Shown here: positions 18,320 to 28,403 of the stretch, piece after piece | How positions within the stretch are numbered: the first letter of the stretch is position 1 | How the letters are laid out: each line of letters begins with the position of its first letter | Assembly: GCF_001598035.1 (NCBI RefSeq) | Contig: NZ_CP014835.1 | Span: forward strand, 1,959,001 to 2,023,000 | Direction of reading: 5' to 3' | Length of the DNA: 64,000 nucleotides | DNA from: Streptococcus halotolerans | GTDB lineage: Bacteria > Bacillota > Bacilli > Lactobacillales > Streptococcaceae | The notes under the pieces: generated by a model | Databases searched by the model: none | Seen by the model: only the letters and a program-made list of their open reading frames with translations | What the model was told of the DNA's origin: nothing | Position numbers and translations under genes: made by a program

Positions 18320-19222
18320 ATGCCTAAATTATACGGGAGTTTGGAAGCTGGTGGGACAAAGTTTGTCTGTGCTATCGGTGATGAACAGTTTAACGTTGTT
18401 GAAAAAACACAATTTCCAACAACGACCCCTTACGAAACGATAGAACGTACGGTGGCATTCTTCAAGCGCTACGAAAAGGATTTGCAAGGTATTGCTATTG
18501 GTTCGTTTGGTCCGATTGATATTGACCAAAATTCTGATACTTATGGATATATCACAACAACGCCAAAAGAACACTGGGCGAATGTTGACTTGGTTGGGTT
18601 GATTTCGAAAGAATTCAACGTCCCCTTTTACTTTACAACAGATGTCAACAGTTCAGCTTATGGAGAAGTGATGGCGCGTAAAGGTGTTGATAGCTTAGTT
18701 TATTATACTATTGGCACGGGTATCGGAGCTGGTGCTATCCAACGAGGTGAATTTGTTGGCGGTGTTGGACACACAGAGGCAGGGCATGTCTATGTTCCTC
18801 GTCATCCCCGCGATTATGCGAATGAATTTCAAGGCGTCTGTCCTTTCCACAAAGGTTGTTTGGAAGGTTTAGCTGCTGGTCCATCTCTTGAAGCTCGTAC
18901 AGGAATTCGTGGCGAGTTGATTGACCAAAATTCAGATGTTTGGGATATCCAAGCCTACTATATTGCGCAAGCAGCTGTTCAAGCGACCGTTCTCTATCGC
19001 CCACAAGTCATTGTTTTTGGTGGAGGGGTTATGGTGCAGGAGCATATGTTGCGTCGAGTTCGTGAAAAATTCACAGCTCTACTGAATGGCTACCTTCCAG
19101 TCCCTGATGTGTCAGAGTATATCGTAACACCTGCTGTTGCGGAAAATGGTTCAGCGACATTGGGTAACTTTGCGCTTGCCAAAGATGTTGCTGATCGAAA
19201 AGCTAGTTATGGATTACAGTAA
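18320..19222 (+). CDS. scrK: Fructokinase, ROK family
   Basis: A 300-residue kinase that phosphorylates the fructose released by ScrB. The N-terminal YGSLEAGGTKFVCAIG holds the ATP-binding loop, and TIGTGIGAGAI is the second ROK motif. The zinc site is visible as His in HTEAGH plus the CPFHKGC cluster. The start at 18320 has AAGGAG 5 bases upstream. Longer in-frame versions would begin inside the -35 box and are ruled out. It is separated from scrA by a terminator and a promoter. Confidence 0.95.
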   Translation: MPKLYGSLEAGGTKFVCAIGDEQFNVVEKTQFPTTTPYETIERTVAFFKRYEKDLQGIAIGSFGPIDIDQNSDTYGYITTTPKEHWANVDLVGLISKEFNVPFYFTTDVNSSAYGEVMARKGVDSLVYYTIGTGIGAGAIQRGEFVGGVGHTEAGHVYVPRHPRDYANEFQGVCPFHKGCLEGLAAGPSLEARTGIRGELIDQNSDVWDIQAYYIAQAAVQATVLYRPQVIVFGGGVMVQEHMLRRVREKFTALLNGYLPVPDVSEYIVTPAVAENGSATLGNFALAKDVADRKASYGLQ

Positions 19223-19248
19223 AAAATCTGGTTGTGGCCAGATTTTTT
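19223..19248 (+). terminator. Intrinsic terminator after scrK
   Basis: AAAATCTGG / CCAGATTTT with a 6-base loop and a T run, beginning right after the stop codon. Confidence 0.88.
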
Positions 19249-19303
19249 CTGTTCTAAATGGTTAGTCTTGGGCAGGGATTTTTGAAGATAAGTTGACTTT
19301 GTC

Positions 19304-19332
19304 TTGAACCACTTTCTAAAAAGGGGTATAAT
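19304..19332 (+). promoter_or_regulatory. Promoter of manA
   Basis: -35 TTGAAC (19304-19309), 17-bp spacer, -10 TATAAT (19327-19332). Confidence 0.75.
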
Positions 19333-19378
19333 GACTCTAATTTGCTTCTGAAATGAAGAAACTTGAAAGGAAACGGAT

Positions 19379-20338
19379 ATGGCTAAGCCTTTATTTTTAG
19401 CACCAGTGATGCAAGAGAAAATTTGGGGTGGTAGTCGCCTAGCACAAGAATATGGTTACGAGATTCCATCGGATCATACCGGTGAATGTTGGGCTATTTC
19501 CGCGCATCCAAATGGTGTGTCTACCATTAAAAATGGTAAATTCAAGGGGATGGGATTGGATGAACTTTACCAAAATCATCCAGATGTTTTTGGCAATCCA
19601 GATAGTGGTGTTTTTCCATTGTTAACCAAAATTCTTGATGCTAATGATTGGTTGAGTGTCCAAGTTCACCCAGATGATGATTATGCCATGATTCATGAGG
19701 GAGAACTAGGCAAAACAGAATGTTGGTATATTCTATCAGCTGAAGAGGGAGCTGAGATCATCTATGGTCATCATGCTAAGTCCAAAGAGGAGTTGGCTCA
19801 GATGATTGAATCAGGTGATTGGGACCACCTCTTGACTCGTATTCCAGTAAAAGCAGGTGATTTTTACTATGTCCCAAGCGGCACCATGCATGCCATTGGC
19901 AAAGGAATCATGATTTTAGAAACCCAACAATCAAGTGATACTACCTATCGTGTCTATGATTTTGATCGAAAGGATGATCAAGGGAATCTTCGGGAACTTC
20001 ATTTGAAACAATCCGTCGATGTGATGACCATTGGGCAGCCTCAAAATAGTACACCTGCTGAGATTTCAGTAGGAGGACTTACTTCGACACTTTTAGTTGC
20101 TAACCCTTTCTTTACGGTCTATAACTGGAAAGTTAGCCGATCCGTTGTCATGCAGCAAACGGCACCTTATCTATTAGTTAGTGTTATTGATGGTGAAGGC
20201 CACATTACAGTAGATAATGGGATTTTCTGCATTCGAAAAGGAGATCATTTCATTATTCCTAATCAAGTTGAATCGTGGGAATTCGATGGCAAACTTGATA
20301 TGATTGTCAGTCATGTCGGAGAAAAAAATGATGACTGA
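19379..20338 (+). CDS. manA: Mannose-6-phosphate isomerase, class I
   Basis: A 319-residue cupin-fold zinc enzyme that interconverts mannose-6-phosphate and fructose-6-phosphate. Typical short class I features are PVMQEKIWGGSRL at the N-terminus, the metal-binding VQVHPDD and KTECWYIL, and FYYVPSGTMHAIGKG. It has its own promoter and AAAGGA before the ATG. It lies downstream of scrK, a common partner in streptococcal sugar clusters. The next gene overlaps its 3' end. Confidence 0.96.
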   Translation: MAKPLFLAPVMQEKIWGGSRLAQEYGYEIPSDHTGECWAISAHPNGVSTIKNGKFKGMGLDELYQNHPDVFGNPDSGVFPLLTKILDANDWLSVQVHPDDDYAMIHEGELGKTECWYILSAEEGAEIIYGHHAKSKEELAQMIESGDWDHLLTRIPVKAGDFYYVPSGTMHAIGKGIMILETQQSSDTTYRVYDFDRKDDQGNLRELHLKQSVDVMTIGQPQNSTPAEISVGGLTSTLLVANPFFTVYNWKVSRSVVMQQTAPYLLVSVIDGEGHITVDNGIFCIRKGDHFIIPNQVESWEFDGKLDMIVSHVGEKNDD

Positions 20339-20666
20339 TTTGGAATGGTTGATTGATCATTTTCCTGAGGAAGCTATCTTTTATCAAGGGCGTTATTTTC
20401 AAGTGAAACGTTATGATGGGAATCACTATGCCCTTTCTATTTCAGAACCTGGTCCTTGTGGTGATAAAACCCCACATCCATTGTTGAAATTTTATTATCA
20501 GGATCATCAGTTAGCCTATAGCTATTTTGCAGATTTTGTGGTAAGTCCTGTGGTAACTGTTTCAGCAAGTCCAGAAAACCTTCCTTTTTTCAAGGAAAAA
20601 ATGGTAGCAACAATCTCTGAATTTATGGCAGTATTTCCCAAAGAAGAGCGAAGCCAAAATCGTTAA
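20328..20666 (+). CDS. Hypothetical protein overlapping manA
   Basis: A 112-residue soluble acidic protein that I do not recognise. The ATG at 20328 has GGAG 6 bases upstream and overlaps the manA stop by 11 bp, so it is translated with manA. It has no membrane helix, Cys cluster or repeat. FYQGRYFQVKRYDGNHYALSI looks like a small beta-sheet domain, with a helical C-terminus. No function is suggested beyond co-expression with manA. Confidence 0.75.
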   Translation: MMTDLEWLIDHFPEEAIFYQGRYFQVKRYDGNHYALSISEPGPCGDKTPHPLLKFYYQDHQLAYSYFADFVVSPVVTVSASPENLPFFKEKMVATISEFMAVFPKEERSQNR

Positions 20667-20840
20667 CTTAAAGCTTTGTCCCCCCTGTGTATGTTTAAGG
20701 CAGCTTGTTAAGTGATACTTTACTGTCTTAGTGTTTGAACTGGGAGGTGGATTTGGAGAAGGTTATCTCAAACAATCGTGATGAACGAAGTTGAGCTTGT
20801 CAGTGAATGAGACGAAGGTATTTATTTGTCAGTCAGCAGA

Positions 20841-20884
20841 TTGAAGAAAAAGTTCATTTTGGACAATTTTCTCCAATCTTTTTT
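20841..20884. repeat. Direct repeat, copy 1
   Basis: TTGAAGAAAAAGTTCATTTT, then a GACAATTTTCTCCAATC-like stretch and a T run. It matches 21134-21177 with a few changes and one indel. On the minus strand each copy reads as an A-rich stretch ahead of GACAATTTTC. Confidence 0.6.
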
Positions 20885-20899
20885 CATGCTGGAAAAAAG

Positions 20900-20941
20900 A
20901 ACCTCTTAGAGACACTGTTATCTCAATCTCTCTAAGAGGTT
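20900..20941. terminator. Long bidirectional hairpin
   Basis: AACCTCTTAGAGA at 20900-20912 pairs perfectly with TCTCTAAGAGGTT at 20929-20941 (13 bp, 16-base loop). It is flanked by A on the left and only a short T stretch on the right. It could stop transcription from either side, but no gene ends next to it. Confidence 0.6.
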
Positions 20942-21133
20942 TATGATGTCATGCTGGAAAGGTTAATTCTTCGCTATTTTCATGTTGGAGAGGGTCTGAC
21001 GACGTTTTGAAGTACTTACTTTGTCCATCGCTCTTTGTTTCAGAAAATGTTCAAGTTTTTGAGTACCTCGCACTGCGTCTTTAAGTGGCTTCAATAGTAT
21101 TAGAGAAAAAAGGGCTCTTGTCTTCGTTTCAGG

Positions 21134-21177
21134 TTGTAGAAAGTCATTTTTTGACAATTTTCTTCAACCTTTTTTAT
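21134..21177. repeat. Direct repeat, copy 2
   Basis: Second copy of the repeat at 20841-20884, in the same orientation, with the shared core GACAATTTTCTTCAACC against GACAATTTTCTCCAATC. Confidence 0.6.
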
Positions 21178-21390
21178 TATTTGACGAAATAGCAACTCTC
21201 AGAAAAGTGACCAACTCAAGATTCCTAATACTCTTGTTACTTATGGTTAAGTATCACCTTTTAATGTCGCTACCGTTTATAGAGTTTTATTTAGCTTCCG
21301 AAGCTGATGCTGTTTATCCTAGTTTTTTGTAGACCTGGAATAGGTCTACTATTTGCTTGATTAATAGTCATTTTCCTGCTTTTTATTTCG

Positions 21391-21419
21391 TTGAATTTAC
21401 CCCTGTATTATGCTAAAAT
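21391..21419 (+). promoter_or_regulatory. Promoter of secA
   Basis: -35 TTGAAT (21391-21396), 17-bp spacer, extended -10 TGCTAAAAT ending at 21419. Confidence 0.75.
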
Positions 21420-21449
21420 GAGAAGATAAGACTATCGAAAGGGAAAAAG

Positions 21450-23984
21450 ATGGCAAATATAATCCGAGATATCATTGAAAATGATAAAGGTGAATTAAAA
21501 AAACTTGATAAACTAGCCAAAAAAGTTGAGAGCTATGCTGATGAGATGGCGGCTCTTAGCGATCCTGACTTACAAGCTAAAACCGAAGAATTTAAGAAAC
21601 GTTATCAAAATGGAGAAACTTTAGACGATCTCCTTCCAGAAGCTTTTGCGGTTGTCCGCGAAGGTGCTAAGCGTGTGTTGGGACTATATCCTTACCATGT
21701 ACAAATCATGGGTGGGATTGTTCTCCACCATGGTGATGTACCAGAAATGCGTACTGGTGAAGGGAAAACCCTGACAGCGACTATGCCTGTCTACCTCAAT
21801 GCTCTTGCTGGTCAAGGGGTTCATGTTATCACAGTTAATGAATACCTTTCAACACGTGATGCGACTGAGATGGGAGAATTGTATAGTTGGTTGGGGCTTT
21901 CAGTAGGGATTAACCTTGCAGCCAAATCTTCTTTTGAAAAACGCGAAGCCTATGCTTGCGACATCACCTACTCTACCAACTCAGAGGTTGGCTTTGACTA
22001 CTTGCGTGACAACATGGTTGTCCGCCAAGAAGATATGGTGCAACGTCCTTTGAACTTTGCCCTAGTTGACGAGGTGGACTCTGTCTTGATTGACGAAGCT
22101 AGAACCCCATTGATTGTGTCTAGTCCAGCAAGTTCAGAAACCAACCAGCTTTATTATATGGCGGATCGCTTTGTAAAGACTTTGAACCGAGATGATTACG
22201 CCATTGATGTGCCAAGTAAGACCATCGGTCTCATGGATTCAGGGATTGATAAAGCAGAGAAATTTTTCAAACTTGACAACTTGTATGATTTAGAAAATGT
22301 TGCTCTAACTCACTTTATTGACAATGCTCTTCGTGCCAACTACATCATGCTTTTGGACATCGACTATGTTGTTAGCGAAGAACAAGAAATCTTAATTGTT
22401 GACCAATTTACCGGTCGTACGATGGAAGGCCGACGCTTCTCTGATGGTCTTCACCAAGCGATTGAAGCCAAAGAAGATGTGCCTATTCAGGATGAATCTA
22501 AGACATCAGCTTCTATTACCTACCAAAATATGTTCCGTATGTACAAAAAATTGGCAGGTATGACTGGTACTGGTAAAACTGAAGAAGAGGAATTCCGCGA
22601 AATTTATAACATGCGTATTATTCCGATTCCAACTAACCGTCCTATTCAACGTATTGATAATCCGGATTTGCTCTATCCAACATTAGAATCCAAATTCCGT
22701 GCTGTTATTGCAGATATCAAGGAACGTCATGCTAAAGGACAACCTATCTTGGTTGGTACCGTTGCTGTTGAAACCAGTGAATTGATTTCCAAAAATTTGG
22801 TTGCAGCCGGTATCCCTCATGAAGTTTTGAATGCCAAAAATCACTTTAAAGAAGCTCAAATCATCATGAATGCTGGTCAACGTGGAGCAGTTACTATCGC
22901 TACCAACATGGCTGGTCGCGGAACCGATATTAAACTTGGTGAAGGTGTCCGCGAGCTTGGTGGCCTCTGTGTTATTGGGACAGAACGTCACGAAAGTCGT
23001 CGTATTGATAATCAGCTCCGTGGCCGTTCAGGTCGACAAGGTGACCCAGGTGAGTCACAATTCTATCTGTCCCTAGAGGATGAATTGCTTCGCCGCTTTG
23101 GTACTGATCGTATCAAAAACTTCCTAGAGCGTTTTAATGCTGATCAAGATGAGGACCTTGTCATTAAATCACGTGTCTTCACTAGTCAAGTGGAAGCTGC
23201 ACAAAAACGTGTGGAAGGTAATAACTACGATACCCGTAAGCAAGTCCTTCAATACGATGATGTGATGCGTGAGCAACGTGAAATCATCTATGCGGATCGT
23301 TATGATGTTATTACATCAACACGTGATCTTGGACCAGAAATTAAAGCTATGATCAAACGTACCATTGCTCGCGCTGTTGATGGTCATAGTCGTATGCCAA
23401 AAGATGAGGCTTATGAAGGTATTCTAACATTCGCTCAAAATAACATTTTGCCAGAAGAAGCCATTAGTCTGTCTGACTTGGAAGGTGAGAAGTTTAGTGT
23501 CATCAAAGAAAACCTTTATGACCATGCTCTCCGCATTTATAACCAACAGATTGCCAAGTTGCCAGATGAACAGGCTGTTATTGAATTCCAAAAAGTTTTG
23601 ATTCTGATGGTTGTGGATAATAAATGGACAGACCATATTGATGCTTTGGATCAGTTACGTAACTCAGTAGGTCTTCGTGGTTATGCTCAAAACAATCCTA
23701 TTGTTGAATATCAAACAGAAGGTTTTCGAATGTTCAACGATATGGTTGGCGCCATTGAATTTGACGTTACCAGAACGATGATGAAAGCTCAAATTCATGA
23801 GCAAGAACGTGAGCAATCTCAAGAACATGCGACAACAACTGCTGTTAAGAATATCGCTGCCAAACAAGGAACAGATGTTTCTCAAATGGAAGCAATTGAC
23901 TTTAACAATGTTGGGCGTAATGAGTTGTGCCCATGTGGTTCAGGCAAGAAATTTAAAAATTGCCACGGTCGCTCTCAATTTTAA
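21450..23984 (+). CDS. secA: Preprotein translocase ATPase SecA
   Basis: An 844-residue motor that pushes secretory proteins through SecYEG. Walker A is MRTGEGKT, and the DEAD-type motif lies in [13 protein letters not shown]. The second helicase domain contains [15 protein letters not shown] and [11 protein letters not shown]. The C-terminal zinc tail is [14 protein letters not shown]. It has the housekeeping SecA length and sequence, not accessory SecA2. AAAGGGAAAAAG precedes the ATG. It leads the secA-acpS-alr cluster. Confidence 0.99.
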   Translation: MANIIRDIIENDKGELKKLDKLAKKVESYADEMAALSDPDLQAKTEEFKKRYQNGETLDDLLPEAFAVVREGAKRVLGLYPYHVQIMGGIVLHHGDVPEMRTGEGKTLTATMPVYLNALAGQGVHVITVNEYLSTRDATEMGELYSWLGLSVGINLAAKSSFEKREAYACDITYSTNSEVGFDYLRDNMVVRQEDMVQRPLNFALVDEVDSVLIDEARTPLIVSSPASSETNQLYYMADRFVKTLNRDDYAIDVPSKTIGLMDSGIDKAEKFFKLDNLYDLENVALTHFIDNALRANYIMLLDIDYVVSEEQEILIVDQFTGRTMEGRRFSDGLHQAIEAKEDVPIQDESKTSASITYQNMFRMYKKLAGMTGTGKTEEEEFREIYNMRIIPIPTNRPIQRIDNPDLLYPTLESKFRAVIADIKERHAKGQPILVGTVAVETSELISKNLVAAGIPHEVLNAKNHFKEAQIIMNAGQRGAVTIATNMAGRGTDIKLGEGVRELGGLCVIGTERHESRRIDNQLRGRSGRQGDPGESQFYLSLEDELLRRFGTDRIKNFLERFNADQDEDLVIKSRVFTSQVEAAQKRVEGNNYDTRKQVLQYDDVMREQREIIYADRYDVITSTRDLGPEIKAMIKRTIARAVDGHSRMPKDEAYEGILTFAQNNILPEEAISLSDLEGEKFSVIKENLYDHALRIYNQQIAKLPDEQAVIEFQKVLILMVVDNKWTDHIDALDQLRNSVGLRGYAQNNPIVEYQTEGFRMFNDMVGAIEFDVTRTMMKAQIHEQEREQSQEHATTTAVKNIAAKQGTDVSQMEAIDFNNVGRNELCPCGSGKKFKNCHGRSQF

Positions 23985-24078
23985 TAGGATTGTGCGACAA
24001 GCTGTTTAAACAATAAGGTGGAGTAAGGATTTGACAGGAAACTGGAGAATGCTTACTCTCTTTTTAGGAAGATTTCAG

Positions 24079-24429
24079 ATGATAGTAGGACATGGCATTG
24101 ATTTGCAGGATATTTCAGCGATAGAAAAGGCTTATCATAAGAAAAAGAGCTTCGCTGATCGTGTATTAACCCCAAATGAACTGATGAAGTTTAATGCTTT
24201 AAAAGGTAAGCGTCAAGTAGAATTCTTAGCCGGACGGTGGTCAGCTAAAGAAGCTTTTTCCAAGGCATATGGGACTGGCATTGGAAAGGTTTCTTTTCAA
24301 GACATCGAAATCTTATCAGATCAGCTTGGCAAACCCTATGTCAATAAATCACCTTTTGAAGGGCGGAGCCATCTTTCGATTTCACATAGTGGGGGCTTTG
24401 TTCAAGCAAGTGTGATTTTAGAAGATTAA
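24079..24429 (+). CDS. acpS: Holo-[acyl-carrier-protein] synthase
   Basis: A 116-residue enzyme that transfers 4'-phosphopantetheine from CoA to ACP, which fatty-acid synthesis requires. The signature GHGIDLQDI lies at the N-terminus and [19 protein letters not shown] in the middle, both with Mg-binding acidic residues. I choose the ATG at 24079, which gives the usual length; an in-frame upstream start at 24031 would add 16 atypical residues. It lies between secA and alr. Confidence 0.96.
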   Translation: MIVGHGIDLQDISAIEKAYHKKKSFADRVLTPNELMKFNALKGKRQVEFLAGRWSAKEAFSKAYGTGIGKVSFQDIEILSDQLGKPYVNKSPFEGRSHLSISHSGGFVQASVILED

Positions 24430-24461
24430 AGTCACGTTCTAGGATGGAAAGGAGTGCTTTT

Positions 24462-25562
24462 ATGATATCAAGTTTACACAGGCCAACAAAGGCTAAGGTT
24501 AATCTGGATGCCATTTCAGCCAATATTCGTACCGTTGTTGACCATATTCCCAGCCAACCCAAGGTTTGGGCAGTTGTCAAGGCTAATGCCTACGGCCATG
24601 GGGCGATTGCTGTTGCTCGTCATATAGAAGGACAGGTGGATGGTTTTTGTGTGTCCAACCTAGATGAAGCCATTGAACTACGTCAGGCAGGCGTGACGAA
24701 ATCAATTCTTATCTTGGGAGTTGTTTTGCCAGAAGAAGTTTATCTGGCAATTGATTACCAGCTGACCTTAACCATTGCCAGCCTAGAGTGGGTGCGCTTG
24801 GCTAAAAGGTCAGAGATTGATTTGAAAGGCCTCACCTGCCACATTAAGATTGATTCAGGCATGGGGCGAATTGGTGTGAGAAGTCAAGCAGAAGCGGAAG
24901 CATTGATTGCTGAATTACAAGAGCAAGGTGCTTTTGTTGAAGGGATTTTCACCCATTTTGCAACAGCAGACGAAGTGGATCAAGGTCAATTTGAAGAACA
25001 GCTGGCCTTCTTTAGAGCATTAGTAAGGTCATTGGACAATTGTCCTTCCGTCGTTCATGCTAGTAATTCTGCAACCAGTATTTGGCATGCCGATACAGTG
25101 TTTAATGCCGTTCGTCTGGGCGTAATTATCTATGGTCTTAATCCAAGTGGTACCGCCTTAGATCTACCTTATGATATTGAACCAGCACTACACTTGGAAT
25201 CAGCCTTAGTCCATGTTAAGGAGGTTCCAGCAGGAGCTTCAGTTGGTTATGGAGGGACTTATCATTCGCCAAAAGCTGAATGGATAGGAACTTTGCCAAT
25301 CGGGTATGCGGATGGTTGGACGCGTGACATGCAAGATTTTGATGTTTTAGTTGATGGGCAGCTTTGTCAAATGGTTGGACGTGTTTCTATGGATCAAACC
25401 ACCATTCGTTTACCAAAAAAATACCCCCTGGGAACTAAAGTTACTCTCATTGGAAAGAGCGGTGACCAGTCAATTTCAGCAACGGATGTCGCCGAAAAAC
25501 GTGGCACCATTAATTATGAAGTGCTCTGTTTAATCAGTGACCGTGTGCCGAGGGAATATTGA
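24462..25562 (+). CDS. alr: Alanine racemase
   Basis: A 366-residue PLP enzyme that makes D-alanine for peptidoglycan and teichoic acids. The PLP lysine is K40 in [11 protein letters not shown], and the second catalytic base is the Tyr in [10 protein letters not shown]. The ATG at 24462 has AAAGGAG 7 bases upstream; an ATG at 24444 lies inside that Shine-Dalgarno region and is rejected. It directly follows acpS, the common acpS-alr pair. A strong terminator lies before recG. Confidence 0.97.
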   Translation: MISSLHRPTKAKVNLDAISANIRTVVDHIPSQPKVWAVVKANAYGHGAIAVARHIEGQVDGFCVSNLDEAIELRQAGVTKSILILGVVLPEEVYLAIDYQLTLTIASLEWVRLAKRSEIDLKGLTCHIKIDSGMGRIGVRSQAEAEALIAELQEQGAFVEGIFTHFATADEVDQGQFEEQLAFFRALVRSLDNCPSVVHASNSATSIWHADTVFNAVRLGVIIYGLNPSGTALDLPYDIEPALHLESALVHVKEVPAGASVGYGGTYHSPKAEWIGTLPIGYADGWTRDMQDFDVLVDGQLCQMVGRVSMDQTTIRLPKKYPLGTKVTLIGKSGDQSISATDVAEKRGTINYEVLCLISDRVPREY

Positions 25563-25634
25563 TACTATTTGGGTGAGATACTGCTAGCTTCAATCAAACA
25601 AGGCAGTAAGGAGCCAACTTAGGAGAAAAAGATT

Positions 25635-25660
25635 AAAGGGAGCCAATCGAGGCTCCCTTT
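25635..25660 (+). terminator. Intrinsic terminator between alr and recG
   Basis: AAAGGGAGCC / GGCTCCCTTT, 10-bp perfect stem with a 6-base loop. Its last T is also the T of the TG of the recG extended -10. Confidence 0.88.
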
Positions 25661-25668
25661 GTTATAAT
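25660..25668 (+). promoter_or_regulatory. Extended -10 of recG, probably giving a leaderless mRNA
   Basis: TGTTATAAT, a perfect extended -10, ends 6 bases before the recG ATG at 25675. Transcription would start at or next to the A of the ATG, and no Shine-Dalgarno is present. Confidence 0.7.
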
Positions 25669-25674
25669 AGATAT

Positions 25675-27690
25675 ATGAATTTACAATCACCGATTGCAGC
25701 ATTAAAAGGTTTTGGACCTAAGTCTGCGGAAAAGTTTGCCAAATTAGGCTTATACACGATTGAAGATCTCTTTTTGTATTATCCTTTCCGTTATGAGGAT
25801 TTTAAAAGCCGTTCTATTTTTGACCTTGTGGATGGTGAGAAGGCTGTCGTTACCGGTCAGGTAGTAACACCAGCTAATGTCCAGTATTATGGTTTTAAAC
25901 GAAATCGCTTATCCTTTAAAATCAAACAAGATGAAGCGGTTATCGCTGTGAGTTTTTTTAACCAACCCTATCTAGTTGATAAGATTGAGATGGGCAGCGA
26001 AATCGCTGTTTTCGGAAAGTGGGATGCTAAAAAATCCGCCCTAACAGGCATGAAACTATTAGCGCAGGTTGAAGACGACATGCAGCCAGTCTATCATGTT
26101 GCCCAAGGCGTCTCACAATCCGCTTTGGTAAAGGCTATCAAATCTGCTTTTGACAGTCAATTACTAGGATCAATCAGGGAAAATTTGCCTCAAGTTTTAC
26201 TTCAAAAGTATCGCTTGATGACTAGGCAGGAAGCAGTGGCAGCCATGCATTTTCCAAAGGACTTGGCAGCTTACAAGCAGGCTCTACGACGAATTAAGTT
26301 CGAAGAACTGTTCTATTTTCAGCTTAATTTACAAGTCTTAAAAGCAGAAAACAAGTCTGAGACTAGCGGCTTAGCTCTTCATTTTGACCAAGCAATGATC
26401 GATGAAAAAGTCAAAGCACTGCCATTTCCTTTAACGGGTGCCCAATCCAGAAGTCTGACTGAAATTTTAGAAGATATGAAATCAGGTGCCCACATGAACC
26501 GTCTCTTACAGGGAGATGTGGGTTCTGGAAAAACCGTTATTGCCAGTTTGGCGATGTATGCAAGCTACACCGCTGGGTATCAGTCAGCGCTTATGGTGCC
26601 TACGGAAATTCTGGCTGAACAGCACTTTGCCAGCCTGACAGCATTATTTCCAGATCTCAATGTAGCTCTCTTAACTGCTGGCATGAAGCTTTCTGTTAAA
26701 CGAGATACGTTAGCAGCTATTGCTGATGGTTCTGTGGACATGATTGTGGGGACGCACGCCTTGATTCAAGATGCTGTGACCTACCATAAGCTAGGTTTGG
26801 TTATCACAGATGAGCAGCATCGTTTTGGTGTCAATCAGCGTCGCGTTTTTCGAGAAAAAGGGGAGAATCCCGATGTGCTGATGATGACAGCCACACCAAT
26901 TCCCCGCACGCTCGCCATCACGACCTTTGGCGAAATGGACGTTTCCATCATTGATGAATTGCCGGCAGGGAGAAAACCAATCGTGACCAGATGGGTCAAG
27001 CATGAGCAGTTGAATACGGTCTTAACTTGGATGAGAGATGAGTTGACCAAGGGAGCACAGGCTTATGTTATTTCTCCCTTAATTGAGGAGTCAGAAGCCC
27101 TAGACTTAAAAAATGCTGTGGCGTTACATGCTGAGTTGGCAGCATTCTTCGGAGAAGATTTTCGGGTGGACTTGATGCATGGTCGCATGAAAGCTGATGA
27201 AAAAGAAGCAACCATGTTGGCCTTTAAAGCCGCAAAAAGTCAGGTACTAGTATCAACGACAGTTATCGAAGTTGGGGTCAATGTTCCCAATGCTACGATT
27301 ATGGTAATCATGGATGCAGATCGTTTTGGTCTTAGCCAATTACACCAGCTTCGAGGCCGTGTTGGCCGAGGTCATAAACAATCCTACGCTGTGCTTATTG
27401 CCAATCCTAAAACTGATACCGGCAAAGACCGTATGCTGGCCATGTGTGAAACAAATGATGGCTTTATCTTAGCAGAAAAAGATTTGAAAATGCGTGGTTC
27501 GGGAGAGATATTTGGTACCCGTCAATCGGGTTTACCAGAATTTAAAACGGCAGACATTGTCGAAGACTTTCCTATCTTAGAAGAAGCCAGACGTGTTTCG
27601 GCAGAAATTGTCAAAGATCCAAAATGGATGCTGGATCCTAGATGGGAAGTTCTTCTGACAGACTTGAAAAAAGAAGGTCAGTTTGATTAA
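25675..27690 (+). CDS. recG: ATP-dependent DNA helicase RecG
   Basis: A 671-residue helicase that reverses stalled forks and moves Holliday junctions. An N-terminal wedge/OB domain is followed by a superfamily 2 motor with Walker A GDVGSGKT, the DEQH box, the motif TATPIPRTLA and the C-terminal QLHQLRGRVGRG. The length is normal. The start has no Shine-Dalgarno because the -10 box is only 6 bases upstream. It is followed by its own terminator. Confidence 0.98.
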   Translation: MNLQSPIAALKGFGPKSAEKFAKLGLYTIEDLFLYYPFRYEDFKSRSIFDLVDGEKAVVTGQVVTPANVQYYGFKRNRLSFKIKQDEAVIAVSFFNQPYLVDKIEMGSEIAVFGKWDAKKSALTGMKLLAQVEDDMQPVYHVAQGVSQSALVKAIKSAFDSQLLGSIRENLPQVLLQKYRLMTRQEAVAAMHFPKDLAAYKQALRRIKFEELFYFQLNLQVLKAENKSETSGLALHFDQAMIDEKVKALPFPLTGAQSRSLTEILEDMKSGAHMNRLLQGDVGSGKTVIASLAMYASYTAGYQSALMVPTEILAEQHFASLTALFPDLNVALLTAGMKLSVKRDTLAAIADGSVDMIVGTHALIQDAVTYHKLGLVITDEQHRFGVNQRRVFREKGENPDVLMMTATPIPRTLAITTFGEMDVSIIDELPAGRKPIVTRWVKHEQLNTVLTWMRDELTKGAQAYVISPLIEESEALDLKNAVALHAELAAFFGEDFRVDLMHGRMKADEKEATMLAFKAAKSQVLVSTTVIEVGVNVPNATIMVIMDADRFGLSQLHQLRGRVGRGHKQSYAVLIANPKTDTGKDRMLAMCETNDGFILAEKDLKMRGSGEIFGTRQSGLPEFKTADIVEDFPILEEARRVSAEIVKDPKWMLDPRWEVLLTDLKKEGQFD

Positions 27691-27700
27691 ACACATGAAG

Positions 27701-27742
27701 ACATGAATGAGTCCTTAACTGGTCTGGTTCATGGCTTTTTTT
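27701..27742 (+). terminator. Intrinsic terminator after recG
   Basis: An imperfect 14-base stem (ACATGAATGAGTCC with GGTCTGGTTCATGG) followed by seven T. Confidence 0.72.
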
Positions 27743-28028
27743 AGTTGATGCCGCTTTTCTGAAAAAGGTTAGAAGCTAGAGATAATGGGAAGTTAGAAAT
27801 GCTTATCTCGTGTTAATGCACATCGACAATCAATGCAGATGTTGCTGACTGGATTTGATACTCCTTTAGTTCTATCTATACTGGCGTCGCTTAGCCTGCT
27901 TTTGATTGTCATTGCGTATAAAAAACACTAAAGGACATAAGGACCTAAAACAGATAACGTGCGTTTGTCTAGTGATATTTGACAACTGTTATAAACTGTT
28001 ATATACTGTTTATAAAGAGAGGTCAAAC
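27743..28028. other. Spacer between recG and the GntR gene
   Basis: No gene is seen in the first part. The last 50 bp hold the GntR-operon promoter and three tandem ACTGTTATA-like units. Confidence 0.5.
27979..28015 (+). promoter_or_regulatory. Promoter and repeated operator of the GntR-ABC operon
   Basis: -35 TTGACA (27979-27984), 17-bp spacer, -10 TATACT (28002-28007). The spacer and -10 are built of three direct repeats of ACTGTTATAA, ACTGTTATAT and ACTGTTTATA, about one helical turn apart. These are probably the binding units of the regulator encoded next, giving autoregulation. Confidence 0.65.
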
Positions 28029-28400
28029 ATGGAAATTATTATCAATCAGTCATCCTTGGTACCTATTTACGAACAAATTTATGGTCAACTAAAAAATGCT
28101 ATTTTATCCCAAGCATTATTGCCAGAAGATCATTTACCCTCAGTTAGACAACTGGCTAAAGAATTACAGATTAGTGCTTTAACGGTTAAAAAATCCTATG
28201 ATTACCTTGAAAAAGATGGCTTAATCAGCACCATTCATGGGAAAGGTTCTTTTGTCAATAAGATTCAATCCAGTCGTTTTTATGAGGAACAATTAAAAGA
28301 GTTTGAGGCATCTTTAGATCAGCTGATTGAAAAATCGCTTGTCTATGGCATCGAGCAATCTGATATTATAGCAATCTTAGAGATGAAAATAAAGGAGTAG
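28029..28400 (+). CDS. GntR family regulator, YtrA subfamily
   Basis: A 123-residue short GntR regulator with the winged helix LPSVRQLAKELQISALTVKK and a stub C-terminal helix, the layout of the YtrA subfamily. These repress their own operons, which encode ABC transporters, often for antimicrobial peptides or cell-envelope stress. The ATG at 28029 has AGAGG upstream. It is the first gene of a regulator-ATPase-permease-peptide operon. The likely operator is the tandem repeat in its promoter. Confidence 0.92.
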   Translation: MEIIINQSSLVPIYEQIYGQLKNAILSQALLPEDHLPSVRQLAKELQISALTVKKSYDYLEKDGLISTIHGKGSFVNKIQSSRFYEEQLKEFEASLDQLIEKSLVYGIEQSDIIAILEMKIKE

Positions 28401-28403
28401 ATG

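Larger units (their letters stand above)
20667..21390. other. Gene-poor region before secA with direct repeats
   Basis: More than 700 bp without a convincing gene. It contains two related 43-44-base direct repeats (20841-20884 and 21134-21177) about 290 bp apart, and a long hairpin at 20900-20941. A 64-codon minus-strand ORF (20963-21157) starts with TTG inside the second repeat and has no good Shine-Dalgarno. I do not call it. Confidence 0.55.

Noticed and set aside
20963..21157. 64-codon minus-strand ORF in the secA upstream gap
   Set aside because: It starts with TTG inside a repeat, has no convincing Shine-Dalgarno and matches no family I know.
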